A stretch of DNA of 36,437 bases from Chloroflexota bacterium. Its GTDB lineage: Bacteria; Chloroflexota; Chloroflexia; JAMCWQ01. The position numbers and the translations under genes are program-made. Positions within the stretch are counted from its first letter, which is position 1. Each line of letters starts with the position of its first letter. Below the pieces are notes generated by a model, which saw only the letters and a list, made by a program, of their open reading frames with translations, searched no databases and was not told where the DNA came from. The DNA is taken from assembly GCA_023480825.1 (NCBI GenBank), contig JAMCWQ010000078.1, positions 1-36,437 of the forward strand. The letters run 5' to 3'. Shown one piece after another: positions 8,940-15,727 of the stretch.

Positions 8940-9134
8940 ATGAGGCAGGACGATCCAAGGATATTGCGGGAATCTATGGGGCTTGGCTGCCTGGTGGCAA
9001 CAATAGTCCTCGTTTCCTCGTTGTGGGCCCTGAAGAGATTCTTTGGGAACTATATGGTGTGCACCGGCGCAACGGCGGTGTTGGTGTGGTTGGGAGTGAC
9101 CTGGCTGATATTCCAGTTGCGACGGGCTGAATGA
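8940..9134 (+). CDS. Small membrane protein of unknown function
   Basis: I do not recognise this family. From ATG at 8940 it gives 64 residues with two hydrophobic segments (about 14-31 and 41-58), separated by a short basic and aromatic loop (ALKRFFGNYM), and a basic tail QLRRAE. A two-helix hairpin in the membrane is likely. The start is uncertain: AGGAG at 8924-8928 is 11 nt upstream of this ATG. In-frame ATG 8874 or TTG 8871 would add about 22 residues but lie only about 15 nt from the predicted transcription start with no ribosome site. The stop is 4 nt before the MgtC-like gene, so the two are probably co-transcribed. Confidence 0.6.
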   Translation: MRQDDPRILRESMGLGCLVATIVLVSSLWALKRFFGNYMVCTGATAVLVWLGVTWLIFQLRRAE

Positions 9135-9138
9135 GCAT

Positions 9139-9630
9139 ATGGAAGCGCTTTCCCTCTCCCCGTTTGTGACAGGCCAGGACCTGGAACTGGCAATTCGCCT
9201 TCTGCTGGCGTTTCTCCTCGGTGCCGCGGTTGGCTATGAACGCGAGCGACAGCGCCGCCCCGCCGGTCTGCGGACCCATATGCTGGTCGCCGGTGGCGCG
9301 GCGGCCTTCACCTTGGCATCCGCCCATGGGTTTGGCACAGCGGGTGTAGACTCGAGCCGGATCGCCGCGCAAGTAGTCGCTGGCGTTGGCTTCCTAGGCG
9401 CGGGCACAATTCTCCGGACCCGCTCAAGCGTTAGCGGGCTCACAACAGCCTCAAGCATTTGGCTGGTCGCCGCCGTAGGCCTTCTGGTCGGAGCCGGATT
9501 GTACTTCCTGGCAGCGTTGGCGACTCTCTTCGGATGGGCAACACTCTTCCTGCTCAAGATGCCCGAGCGACGCCTCAGGCTGGGCGAGCCTTCGCTCGCT
9601 CCGGAAGAGGGCGAGGAACTAGAGGACTAG
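9139..9630 (+). CDS. MgtC/SapB family membrane protein
   Basis: The 163-residue protein has the MgtC N-terminal signature LLLAFLLGAAVGYERERQRR then PAGLRTHMLVAGGAAAFTL. Conserved glycine-rich helices VVAGVGFLGAGTIL and GLTTASSIWLVAAVGLLVGAG follow. About four to five membrane segments and a short acidic cytoplasmic tail (PEEGEELED) are seen. It lacks the C-terminal ACT-like domain of Salmonella MgtC, as many short family members do. In pathogens MgtC relatives affect survival in low Mg2+ and modulate ATP synthase. In free-living bacteria the role is not settled. It is probably the second gene of the plus-strand operon starting near 8858. Confidence 0.88.
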   Translation: MEALSLSPFVTGQDLELAIRLLLAFLLGAAVGYERERQRRPAGLRTHMLVAGGAAAFTLASAHGFGTAGVDSSRIAAQVVAGVGFLGAGTILRTRSSVSGLTTASSIWLVAAVGLLVGAGLYFLAALATLFGWATLFLLKMPERRLRLGEPSLAPEEGEELED

Positions 9631-9671
9631 CCGGCAACCGACGGTAAGACAACCAGTAACCGGCACTGCAG

Positions 9672-10352
9672 CTACAACTCGTACTCTTCTCCAGGCTTCA
9701 AGACGATACATTTCGCCGGTGTCCGGTCCTCCACTTGCTTCTTGAACTCCTCGGGGTCCACGTGAATCGGGTCCCACGTTCCGAAATGCATAGGGATCAC
9801 CAGCCGGGGATGTATCATTTCGACGGCGCGGACGGCGTCGTCCGGGCCCATAGTATAGTGGCCGCCAATCGGCAGGATAGCCAGTTCCACATTCTCGATG
9901 TCGCCGATCAACTTCATGTCTCCGAACAGGCACGTGTCCCCGGTGTCGTAGATGGTGTGGCCCCGGAAGCGAATCACAAAGCCACAGGGAACACCTACAA
10001 GCCTAAGGTCACCCCCGACGGAAGAACTGTGCCAGGCCGGTACAACCTTGACGCTCCCAAATTCGAAATGTACCACCCCGCCGTAGTGCGCCGGTATTCC
10101 CGCAGCGCCCTGTCGCATGCAATATTCAGCAAGTTCGTTTGTGGCAAGTACTGATCCTCCCGAGGCGTTGGCGATCTCAATCGCGTCTCCCAGGTGATCA
10201 CCATGCCCGTGGGTGACAAGCACCGGATCGGCGCGGAGTGCGCTCACCGGCACTGGAGCCTGCGGATTGTCCGTAATGAACGGATCGATGATCACGGAGT
10301 CCTTATCATCAGAGAAGAGAAAGCAGGCATGGCCGAGAAAACGTACTTTCAA
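9672..10352 (-). CDS. UPF0173 family metal-dependent hydrolase
   Basis: It is a metallo-beta-lactamase-fold protein of the UlaG-like UPF0173 group. The 226-residue product has THGHGDHLGD (His48, His50, Asp52, His53) for a two-metal site, plus later ligands in PAWHSS, YDTGDTCLFGDMKLIG and PMHFGTWDP. The length matches the family (about 225-230). The start is TTG at 10352, with GGAGGT 6 nt upstream. The physiological substrate is unknown for most members. It lies 77 nt downstream of a glycosyltransferase on the same strand and faces the MgtC-like gene tail to tail. It may be the last gene of the glycosyltransferase operon. Confidence 0.88.
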   Translation of the reverse strand: MKVRFLGHACFLFSDDKDSVIIDPFITDNPQAPVPVSALRADPVLVTHGHGDHLGDAIEIANASGGSVLATNELAEYCMRQGAAGIPAHYGGVVHFEFGSVKVVPAWHSSSVGGDLRLVGVPCGFVIRFRGHTIYDTGDTCLFGDMKLIGDIENVELAILPIGGHYTMGPDDAVRAVEMIHPRLVIPMHFGTWDPIHVDPEEFKKQVEDRTPAKCIVLKPGEEYEL

Positions 10353-10429
10353 CTGATTACCTCCACCAGCTAACGGGCCAAAGGCTTGACTTCCATGGAT
10401 TCACATATTTCGACGGCTGCATCGACAGA

Positions 10430-11551
10430 TCAGGTCTGTGCTTTGCCACTTACAACGCTTTTGTAGACCTCGTAGTGCTGGCGCGCCACGGCCGCCTGGG
10501 TGTACTGAGCGATAACCCTCCGGCGACCGGCCAGTCCCAGTTGCCGGCGCATTTGCTGATTTGTCGCAAGCTCGGCCAGCATCGAGGCCAAGGTTTCCAC
10601 GTCCGACTCGGGGAACACGAGCCCAGCGTCCCCGATCACGTTGGGTATCTCGCCAGATCTGGAGCCGACAACCGGCACTCCACAGCTCATGGCCTCTATC
10701 AGGATTCTTCCAAACTGCTCCTTCCACGTCTTCGTAGTGATCGAAGGAAGCACAAGCACATCCAGCGACTTTAGCACATCCGGGACCACGGCTGACGAAA
10801 CTTGTGGAACGAACTTGACTCTTCCAGCGATGCCCAGGCTTTGGGCCAGCACCTCCAGTTGTCCCCGGCTCACCCCATCCCCGATGATACTTACGTTGCA
10901 GTCCGCACCTGACACCGCCACAGCCTTCAACAACAGATCGACGCCTTTTTGTGGCACTAGACGGCCCAAGTATCCGACCGTCATGGGCCTCAGCTGCGGC
11001 GCTTCCTCAGGAGGTGGCGCAAAGATATCGGGGTCAACACCAAATTGGGGGACAATTGACACCGGCTTTGTGAATCCTTTAGAACGAAGAATGGCCTGCG
11101 CCTCGGCGTTTCCGGCAATCGCCGCGCTGGCGCCCCAATAGCTGAACTTTTCCAGAAGATTGAATGGTGGGGGGTAGCGACGATAGATATTGGCCCATGT
11201 GTAGAAGACGCACGAACTGCCAAAGCGACGGCCCAGCCAGGTGGCATGGGCAGTGGCAAGATTGAAGGGCTCCTCGTCAATATGAAAGACATCAGGCCGG
11301 AACCTAGCGACATGTTTTGCCAGTCCTGGATAAAAATGCGTGTGGTGGTGGCCGTTAAATACTGCTGGCTCCACCAGCAGCCGGTACCCGTTGGTATAGC
11401 GCTGTTCGAGGTTCAAACGTCCGGCATTCATTTCTGCCCAGTACGGTGGAACGACGACATATAGCTCGACTCCCGGTATCGCCGCCAGCTCCTCCAGCTT
11501 GCGTTGATAAGCTCCGACAACAAGAGCCTTGGAAAGCATCAGGATTCTCAC
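10430..11551 (-). CDS. Family 4 glycosyltransferase
   Basis: It is a 373-residue GT-B retaining glycosyltransferase. The N-terminal acceptor half begins (M)RILMLSKALVVGAYQRKL. The C-terminal donor half has VGYLGRLVPQKGVDLLLKA at about 188-206 and the nucleotide-sugar motif EQFGRILIEAMSCGVPVVG, with the E-x7-E pattern, at about 282-300. Sugar donor and acceptor cannot be read. The start codon is GTG, overlapping the preceding glycosyltransferase stop as GTGA, so the pair is co-translated and likely acts on the same glycan or glycolipid. Confidence 0.9.
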   Translation of the reverse strand: MRILMLSKALVVGAYQRKLEELAAIPGVELYVVVPPYWAEMNAGRLNLEQRYTNGYRLLVEPAVFNGHHHTHFYPGLAKHVARFRPDVFHIDEEPFNLATAHATWLGRRFGSSCVFYTWANIYRRYPPPFNLLEKFSYWGASAAIAGNAEAQAILRSKGFTKPVSIVPQFGVDPDIFAPPPEEAPQLRPMTVGYLGRLVPQKGVDLLLKAVAVSGADCNVSIIGDGVSRGQLEVLAQSLGIAGRVKFVPQVSSAVVPDVLKSLDVLVLPSITTKTWKEQFGRILIEAMSCGVPVVGSRSGEIPNVIGDAGLVFPESDVETLASMLAELATNQQMRRQLGLAGRRRVIAQYTQAAVARQHYEVYKSVVSGKAQT

Positions 11552-12720
11552 GCTCCTCGCCTCCCGCTCAAAATGCTGCGATAGATGTCGATGGTCTGCC
11601 TGGCCGTCCGCTCCCAGCTGAATTCTCTGGCCCTCTCGAGACCGCGCTGGCGTAGTTCCTCCCTGAGGCCATCGTCATAGACGATCTTAGCCATCGCGCT
11701 GGCCATGGCATCAGTGTCAGTAGGCTCCACAAGCATGCCTGCGTCCCCCACGACCTCGGGCAGGGAGCTGCTATTAGACGCGAGCACAGGCGTGCCTGAA
11801 GCCATGGCCTCCAATGGAGGCAAGCCAAACCCCTCGTATAGAGAAGGGAAGACAAAGAGATCCGCAGCCTGATAGAGAGCAGCCTTCTCTTCGTCGGTAA
11901 CTGGTCCAGTGAACACAACCGCATCTGACAGACGAAGCTCTCCAATGACCGCTGCCAGGTCTGGGAAGACACGAGTGTTGTCCGAATGAGGCTTGCCGAC
12001 AATCACTAACATGGGGAAGCCGGACCGGCCACGGCTGGCGCTAGCGTAGGCACGCAGCAGGCGCTTCACGTTCTTTCGAACGTCCAGCCCGCCCACGTAG
12101 AGGATGAATGGTCCGCTAATGGCAAAGCGGCTCATCAGCGCCGCTTTCTTCTCGGCACTCAATGGCAGTCTCAGCCAATCACTGACCCCTAGGGGCGTTA
12201 CCGCAATACGAGCGGGATCAATCCTCAGCTTCCGGCTTATGTCCACCTGCGAGGCTCTGGAATCGGTAATCACCATGTCGGCCCGGCGAGCGGCAGCCCG
12301 CACCAACGACCAGTAGAACATCGCCCACCACGGGCCCCGGTAAGCCGGCATCAGAAAGGGAATAATATCGTGGATCGTGACGACCATGCCGCAAGGCGAC
12401 AAAACAGGCCCGGCGAAGTACGGGCAGTGCAACAGATCAAGATGGAGTTGCCTCGATAGCCGGGACAGGGTAGCCTGTTCCCACCAGACCTTGGCCAGGT
12501 CGCCAGGCAAGCTGCCACCTATCCCCCGCGCTCCTACCTGCGTCCAAGACAGGGCTATCTCCGAAGGAGAGCCCTCCAAGGGAGCAAAATCACGCCCCAG
12601 AAGAAAATACTGCCTGTCTTTGTCCAACCGGGCGATTGCCAGAGCAAGGTTCTGGGTGTACTGACCACTGCCCGTAGCCGGTTGACGAAGGAACGTGGCG
12701 TCGAGTCCAATGCGATGCAC
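11548..12720 (-). CDS. Family 4 glycosyltransferase
   Basis: It is a second GT-B glycosyltransferase, 390 residues from GTG at 12720: (M)HRIGLDATFLRQPATGSGQY, the usual opening of mannosyltransferase-like GT4 proteins. The donor half contains FILYVGGLDVRKNVKRLLRA, GPVTDEEKAALYQAADLFVF and PSLYEGFGLPPLEAMASGTP, with the E-x7-E motif. GTG at 12720 is preferred over an upstream in-frame start at 12840. The extra 40 residues show no family similarity and would cross the promoter TATAAT at 12762. GGGGGACAGG lies about 7 nt before the GTG. It is the first gene of a two- or three-gene operon. Confidence 0.88.
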   Translation of the reverse strand: MHRIGLDATFLRQPATGSGQYTQNLALAIARLDKDRQYFLLGRDFAPLEGSPSEIALSWTQVGARGIGGSLPGDLAKVWWEQATLSRLSRQLHLDLLHCPYFAGPVLSPCGMVVTIHDIIPFLMPAYRGPWWAMFYWSLVRAAARRADMVITDSRASQVDISRKLRIDPARIAVTPLGVSDWLRLPLSAEKKAALMSRFAISGPFILYVGGLDVRKNVKRLLRAYASASRGRSGFPMLVIVGKPHSDNTRVFPDLAAVIGELRLSDAVVFTGPVTDEEKAALYQAADLFVFPSLYEGFGLPPLEAMASGTPVLASNSSSLPEVVGDAGMLVEPTDTDAMASAMAKIVYDDGLREELRQRGLERAREFSWERTARQTIDIYRSILSGRRGA

Positions 12721-12743
12721 CAAAATACCTGTCCCCCAAACCG

Positions 12744-12762
12744 AATTCGGGCCCGAATTATA
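12744..12762 (-). promoter_or_regulatory. Extended -10 promoter with an overlapping 16-bp palindrome
   Basis: On the minus strand TGCTATAAT gives a consensus extended -10 (TATAAT 12762-12757) about 37 nt before the glycosyltransferase GTG, with only a weak -35. A perfect palindrome AATTCGGGCCCGAATT (12744-12759) covers the end of the -10 and the predicted start site. That is a classic place for a repressor. The regulator is unknown. Confidence 0.6.
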
Positions 12763-12830
12763 GCACACCCGACGGGATTCTCCGCGTGAGCCAATTTGCA
12801 GGCCACTAGCAGATTTGCCTGTAAAACCTA

Positions 12831-12859
12831 TTGACGGCACAGACAGGTTGCCGTATAAT
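12831..12859 (+). promoter_or_regulatory. Promoter of the thioredoxin gene
   Basis: TTGACG (12831-12836), 17-nt spacer, TATAAT (12854-12859). It is one of the strongest promoters in the window. The predicted start near 12866 leaves a leader of about 170 nt before the trx GTG. Confidence 0.78.
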
Positions 12860-12868
12860 GCTCTCTAG

Positions 12869-12885
12869 ATACCCCTAGGGGGTAT
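12869..12885 (+). promoter_or_regulatory. CsoR-family-like operator
   Basis: ATACCCC-TAG-GGGGTAT is a perfect 7-bp inverted repeat placed 9 nt after the -10, over the predicted transcription start of trx. It has the TACCCC/GGGGTA form known for operators of CsoR/RcnR-family repressors, which sense copper, other metals or persulfides (CstR). A wider imperfect inverted repeat (GCTCTCTA 12860-12867 with TAGAGAGC 12907-12914) encloses it. No CsoR-like gene is in the window. Confidence 0.6.
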
Positions 12886-12924
12886 GGCGAAGCAAGAACC
12901 GTATTATAGAGAGCAGGGTTGGGA

Positions 12925-13023
12925 ATGACAGTCAGTCTAATCCTAACGAAAACCGCTGCAGCCCTCGAAGGCCTTCTTAGCTGGGCGGCTGCTGGTACAA
13001 ATCTTGCGGACCCACCTAAATAA
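12925..13023 (+). CDS. Possible 32-residue leader peptide upstream of trx
   Basis: ATG at 12925 follows AGGGTTGGGA and reads 32 codons to TAA at 13021-13023. The product starts MTVSLILTKTAAALEGLLSW and ends AAAGTNLADPPK. The stop is 15 nt before the trx GTG, directly abutting the trx ribosome site GGGAGGT, so translational coupling is possible. There is no recognised family and it is too short to judge by composition, so it may be chance. Confidence 0.3.
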   Translation: MTVSLILTKTAAALEGLLSWAAAGTNLADPPK

Positions 13024-13038
13024 ACGGGAGGTAGCAAA

Positions 13039-13365
13039 GTGGGAAAACCTGTGGAAGTGAGTGATCAGACATTCGACCAGGAAGTAGTGAAAGCCACTAC
13101 GCCAGTGCTTGTGGATTTCTGGGCAGCCTGGTGCGGTCCTTGCCGGATGGTCTCGCCGGTAGTCGACCAAATCGGCGAAGAGCAGGGAGACAAGCTCAAG
13201 ATCGCCAAGGTAGACGTGGACCAGAACCAGGATGTTGCCGGCAGACTAGGTATCGCCAGCATCCCTACTCTTATTCTCTACAAGGGTGGCCAGCCCGTCG
13301 AGCGTCTGGTTGGTTACATGCCAAAGGCCCGGCTGATGGAGAGAATCCAGCCGCACCTGAAATAA
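13039..13365 (+). CDS. trxA: Thioredoxin
   Basis: It is a small cytoplasmic disulfide reductase of 108 residues with the active site WCGPC at 31-35 in DFWAAWCGPCRMVSP. It also has the buried charge in KVDVDQN, the cis-proline in IASIPTLILYKGG, and a GYMP ending. This is a canonical thioredoxin without signal peptide or extra domains. The start is GTG at 13039 with GGGAGGT 6 nt before it. It stands alone on the plus strand under a strong promoter and a CsoR-family-like operator, suggesting induction by metal or reactive sulfur stress. No thioredoxin reductase gene is nearby. Confidence 0.95.
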   Translation: MGKPVEVSDQTFDQEVVKATTPVLVDFWAAWCGPCRMVSPVVDQIGEEQGDKLKIAKVDVDQNQDVAGRLGIASIPTLILYKGGQPVERLVGYMPKARLMERIQPHLK

Positions 13366-13385
13366 TATTCGTTAGGAAGCCTCGG

Positions 13386-13413
13386 GGTGGGAGGGCAAAC
13401 TGTCTCTCCCACC
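13386..13413. terminator. Hairpin between converging trx and radical SAM genes
   Basis: GGTGGGAG (13386-13393) and CTCCCACC (13406-13413) form an 8-bp perfect stem with a 12-nt loop between the two converging stops. Neither strand has a U-tract after it, so it is at best a factor-dependent or bidirectional barrier. Confidence 0.4.
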
Positions 13414-13422
13414 ATCTCCGGC

Positions 13423-15081
13423 TTATCCTCCGTATTTTGCCAGCGCTCTCTCATACAGGCTCCAGAGCACAGCATCGTTAACACCCGCGTCGATTATTTC
13501 CCAAGGGAATGCCTCGTCGGGCGTTCGCGCACGCAGATAGTCACTTGCGTCGAGGCCGTGAGAGCGAAGGGATTTGGCCCACTCGCCAAGCGTGGGAGCC
13601 TCCATGTCTGCCATGACGTCTGCCAAGCGCCGGTCGCCGCGGGCCAGCACTCCCTGAAGGTAGGCCCAGCGGCCGCTTTCAGCAGAGACTTCCACTCCCA
13701 GCCGCCCGAGCTGCCGTTTGACAATATTAAGACGAGCCACTAGCTCTCTTTCCCCCAGCATTTCGGCAAACTGGAAAGGTGTGTGGGGTTTGGGCACAAA
13801 CGCTGACACGCTAGCGCGGACTCTAGAGGCCCGGTACCCCAATCTCAGTCTCGTTTGAATTCGGGAAACGAGTGCAGTTATGTCTTCTACATCCGTAATC
13901 GTCTCGGCCGGCAGTCCAATCATGAAGTAAAGCTTCAGTTCCTGCACCGCATGCCCGGCGGCCAGGTCCACTCCCCGCATTATTTGCTCCTCAGACATCC
14001 TCTTGTTTATGAGATGCCTCATCCGCTCATTGCCGGCCTCCGGAGCAATCGTCAGGGTCCTGGTCCCGGAGGAGACAATCATATCGACCAAGTAGTCGGT
14101 GAGTGTCTGCACGCGCAAAGAGGACGCAGTGACTCTGGCGCCCATAGTTTGAAGCTCGCGGACAAGTCCTTCGAGGTTGTGATAATCCGAGACCGCCGAG
14201 CCGACCAGGCCTATGGATCTCGATATCTCCATCCCTTTCCGGGCTTCGGCCACGATCTGCTCCACTCCCCGCTCGCGCAAAGGGCGAAAGGAATAACCGG
14301 CAAGACAGAAGTGACAGGCGTGCCCACAACCGCGGGCTATCTCGATCAGATAGGTATCGGAGAACTCGGTGTCCCCGGCAACAATAATCGACGCAGTGTC
14401 AAATGCGGACAAATCTCTCGCTATTTGCCTCGGTATCCGCTTAAGAGCCCCATTTTGGGCCACCGGGAGCAATATGCCATCTTTTGAGGCCTCGGCTCTG
14501 TAGAGGGATGGTACGTATGCGCCAGGTACGCCCGCCAAAGAAGCGAACATAGCAGGGCGATCGGAGAAATCGGAGCCCAGCAAGACCTCAGTAAGTGACG
14601 GCAGAATGGCTTCGGCCTCACCAGCGAATAACACGTCGAAGAATGGAGCCACCGGCTCCGGATTGGCGCTTGGCGCTGCACCCCCGCCGATGATCAACGG
14701 ATGCCCGGGATTCCTATCTTCCGCCCGAACGGGTATCCTCGCGGCCCTTAGAATCGCGACGATATGAGGATAGTCGAGTTCAAATGGCACAGTGAAGATT
14801 ATCAGGTCGAACCGGCTGAGCGGCTGCCCGCTCTCCATCGAGAGTGGCTGCTCACCACGTCCCAGCCGCATCTCTTCAGGCATGAACACCCGTTCGCACA
14901 CGATGCCGCGCTGATCGTTCAGCCAGCCGTAAATGCTTTGCATACCGAGATTGGACATGCCTACATGGTAGGTGTTCGGGTAAACGATCGCCGCTCTAAG
15001 CCGGCCGCCCCATTCCTTGAACACCGTGCCATGCTCTCTCGACATCCTGGCCAATGCCTTCTCGCGATGACGGCGCTCCAT
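13423..15081 (-). CDS. B12-binding-domain radical SAM protein (TIGR03960-like)
   Basis: The 552-residue protein has an N-terminal cobalamin-binding-like Rossmann domain (IVYPNTYHVGMSNLGMQSIY at about 32-51, then LIIGGGAAPSANPEP near 130). The radical SAM core has the cluster motif CGHACHFC (Cys252, Cys256, Cys259) and later ELKLYFMIGLPAET. This layout matches the uncharacterised TIGR03960 group. In many genomes that group is fused or adjacent to a DUF2344-type partner, and none is seen here. Start 15081 has GGAGGT 5 nt upstream. An in-frame ATG 45 nt further would lie inside the terminator hairpin. The gene sits directly downstream of an intrinsic terminator. Confidence 0.85.
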   Translation of the reverse strand: MERRHREKALARMSREHGTVFKEWGGRLRAAIVYPNTYHVGMSNLGMQSIYGWLNDQRGIVCERVFMPEEMRLGRGEQPLSMESGQPLSRFDLIIFTVPFELDYPHIVAILRAARIPVRAEDRNPGHPLIIGGGAAPSANPEPVAPFFDVLFAGEAEAILPSLTEVLLGSDFSDRPAMFASLAGVPGAYVPSLYRAEASKDGILLPVAQNGALKRIPRQIARDLSAFDTASIIVAGDTEFSDTYLIEIARGCGHACHFCLAGYSFRPLRERGVEQIVAEARKGMEISRSIGLVGSAVSDYHNLEGLVRELQTMGARVTASSLRVQTLTDYLVDMIVSSGTRTLTIAPEAGNERMRHLINKRMSEEQIMRGVDLAAGHAVQELKLYFMIGLPAETITDVEDITALVSRIQTRLRLGYRASRVRASVSAFVPKPHTPFQFAEMLGERELVARLNIVKRQLGRLGVEVSAESGRWAYLQGVLARGDRRLADVMADMEAPTLGEWAKSLRSHGLDASDYLRARTPDEAFPWEIIDAGVNDAVLWSLYERALAKYGG

Positions 15082-15092
15082 GCTGGACCTCC

Positions 15093-15124
15093 AAAAAAAG
15101 AGCCCTTGGCGACAGCGCAAGGGC
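15093..15124 (-). terminator. Intrinsic terminator or attenuator between nrdR and the radical SAM gene
   Basis: The RNA reads GCCCTTG-cgctgtcgc-CAAGGGC then TCTTTTTTT: a GC-rich stem of at least 7 bp plus seven U residues. The U-tract directly abuts the GGAGGT of the radical SAM gene, only 12 nt before its start codon. Confidence 0.8.
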
Positions 15125-15154
15125 AAGGGCCTTTCTTACTCCGCTCGGTGCTCG

Positions 15155-15610
15155 CTACTCAGTCTTTCGCAACAACTCCATTTCCCGTCGCATGCTCTCC
15201 AGGTCTCCAAATGGACGGTAGACTGAGGCGAAGCGGATATAGGCAACTTGATCCAATTCTCGCAGGTGCCGCATGACGATCTCGCCGATCGCGTTGCTTG
15301 GCACTTCCGCCTCGCCGAGAGCAAACAATTCGCTTTCGATGTCCTCGATCATCTTGTTCAGCGCCTCAGTCGGTATCGCCCGTTTGGTGCATGCCTTCCT
15401 GATACCCTCTGATAATTTTCTGCGGTCGTATTCCTCCCGCCGTCCATCCTTCTTCACAACCGTCAAGCTGACCGGTTCCAGCCGCTCATAGGTCGTATAG
15501 CGCTGCCCGCAGCCGAGGCACTCACGGCGGCGGCGAATACTAAGACCCTCGCTCAGCTCCCGAGAGTCTATCACTTTTGAGTCATTGAAATGGCAATAGG
15601 GACATCTCAT
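15155..15610 (-). CDS. nrdR: Transcriptional repressor NrdR
   Basis: NrdR is an ATP/dATP-sensing repressor of ribonucleotide reductase genes. The 151-residue product begins MRCPYCHFNDSKVIDSRE and holds a zinc ribbon (Cys3, Cys6, Cys31, Cys34). The family sequence SIRRRRECLGCGQRYTTYER follows, then an ATP-cone domain (about 48-138). The length matches the family. ATG 15610 is used because NrdR proteins begin exactly at MRCPYC. The longer in-frame start would precede the promoter start point. No ribonucleotide reductase gene is in the window, so its targets are elsewhere. Confidence 0.95.
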   Translation of the reverse strand: MRCPYCHFNDSKVIDSRELSEGLSIRRRRECLGCGQRYTTYERLEPVSLTVVKKDGRREEYDRRKLSEGIRKACTKRAIPTEALNKMIEDIESELFALGEAEVPSNAIGEIVMRHLRELDQVAYIRFASVYRPFGDLESMRREMELLRKTE

Positions 15611-15616
15611 AAGAAG

Positions 15617-15645
15617 ACTATAGCACAACAAGGCTGCCGGCTCAA
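15617..15645 (-). promoter_or_regulatory. Promoter of nrdR, predicting a leaderless mRNA
   Basis: TTGAGC (15645-15640), 17-nt spacer and TATAGT (15622-15617), with a TGC extension, on the minus strand. The expected start (6-8 nt after the -10) falls on or next to the nrdR ATG at 15610, and no ribosome site precedes that ATG. Confidence 0.5.
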
Positions 15646-15727
15646 CCGGGAGCGACGGCGCCCATACCCACAGTACAGCAGATACGGGCGCGCTATTCAG
15701 CCGTCCAGCCGAGCCAACGAGCAGCAG

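Noticed and set aside
12186-12195. CCCCTAGGGG palindrome resembling the CsoR-type core
   Set aside because: It is inside the glycosyltransferase coding region, lacks the TA flanks of the trx operator and has no promoter nearby.
12721-12840. N-terminal extension of the second glycosyltransferase to an in-frame GTG at 12840
   Set aside because: The extra residues have no family similarity and the consensus -10 at 12762-12757 would lie inside them.
13386-13413. Hairpin as a true intrinsic terminator for trx
   Set aside because: The stem is good, but no U-tract follows on either strand, so it is listed only with low confidence.
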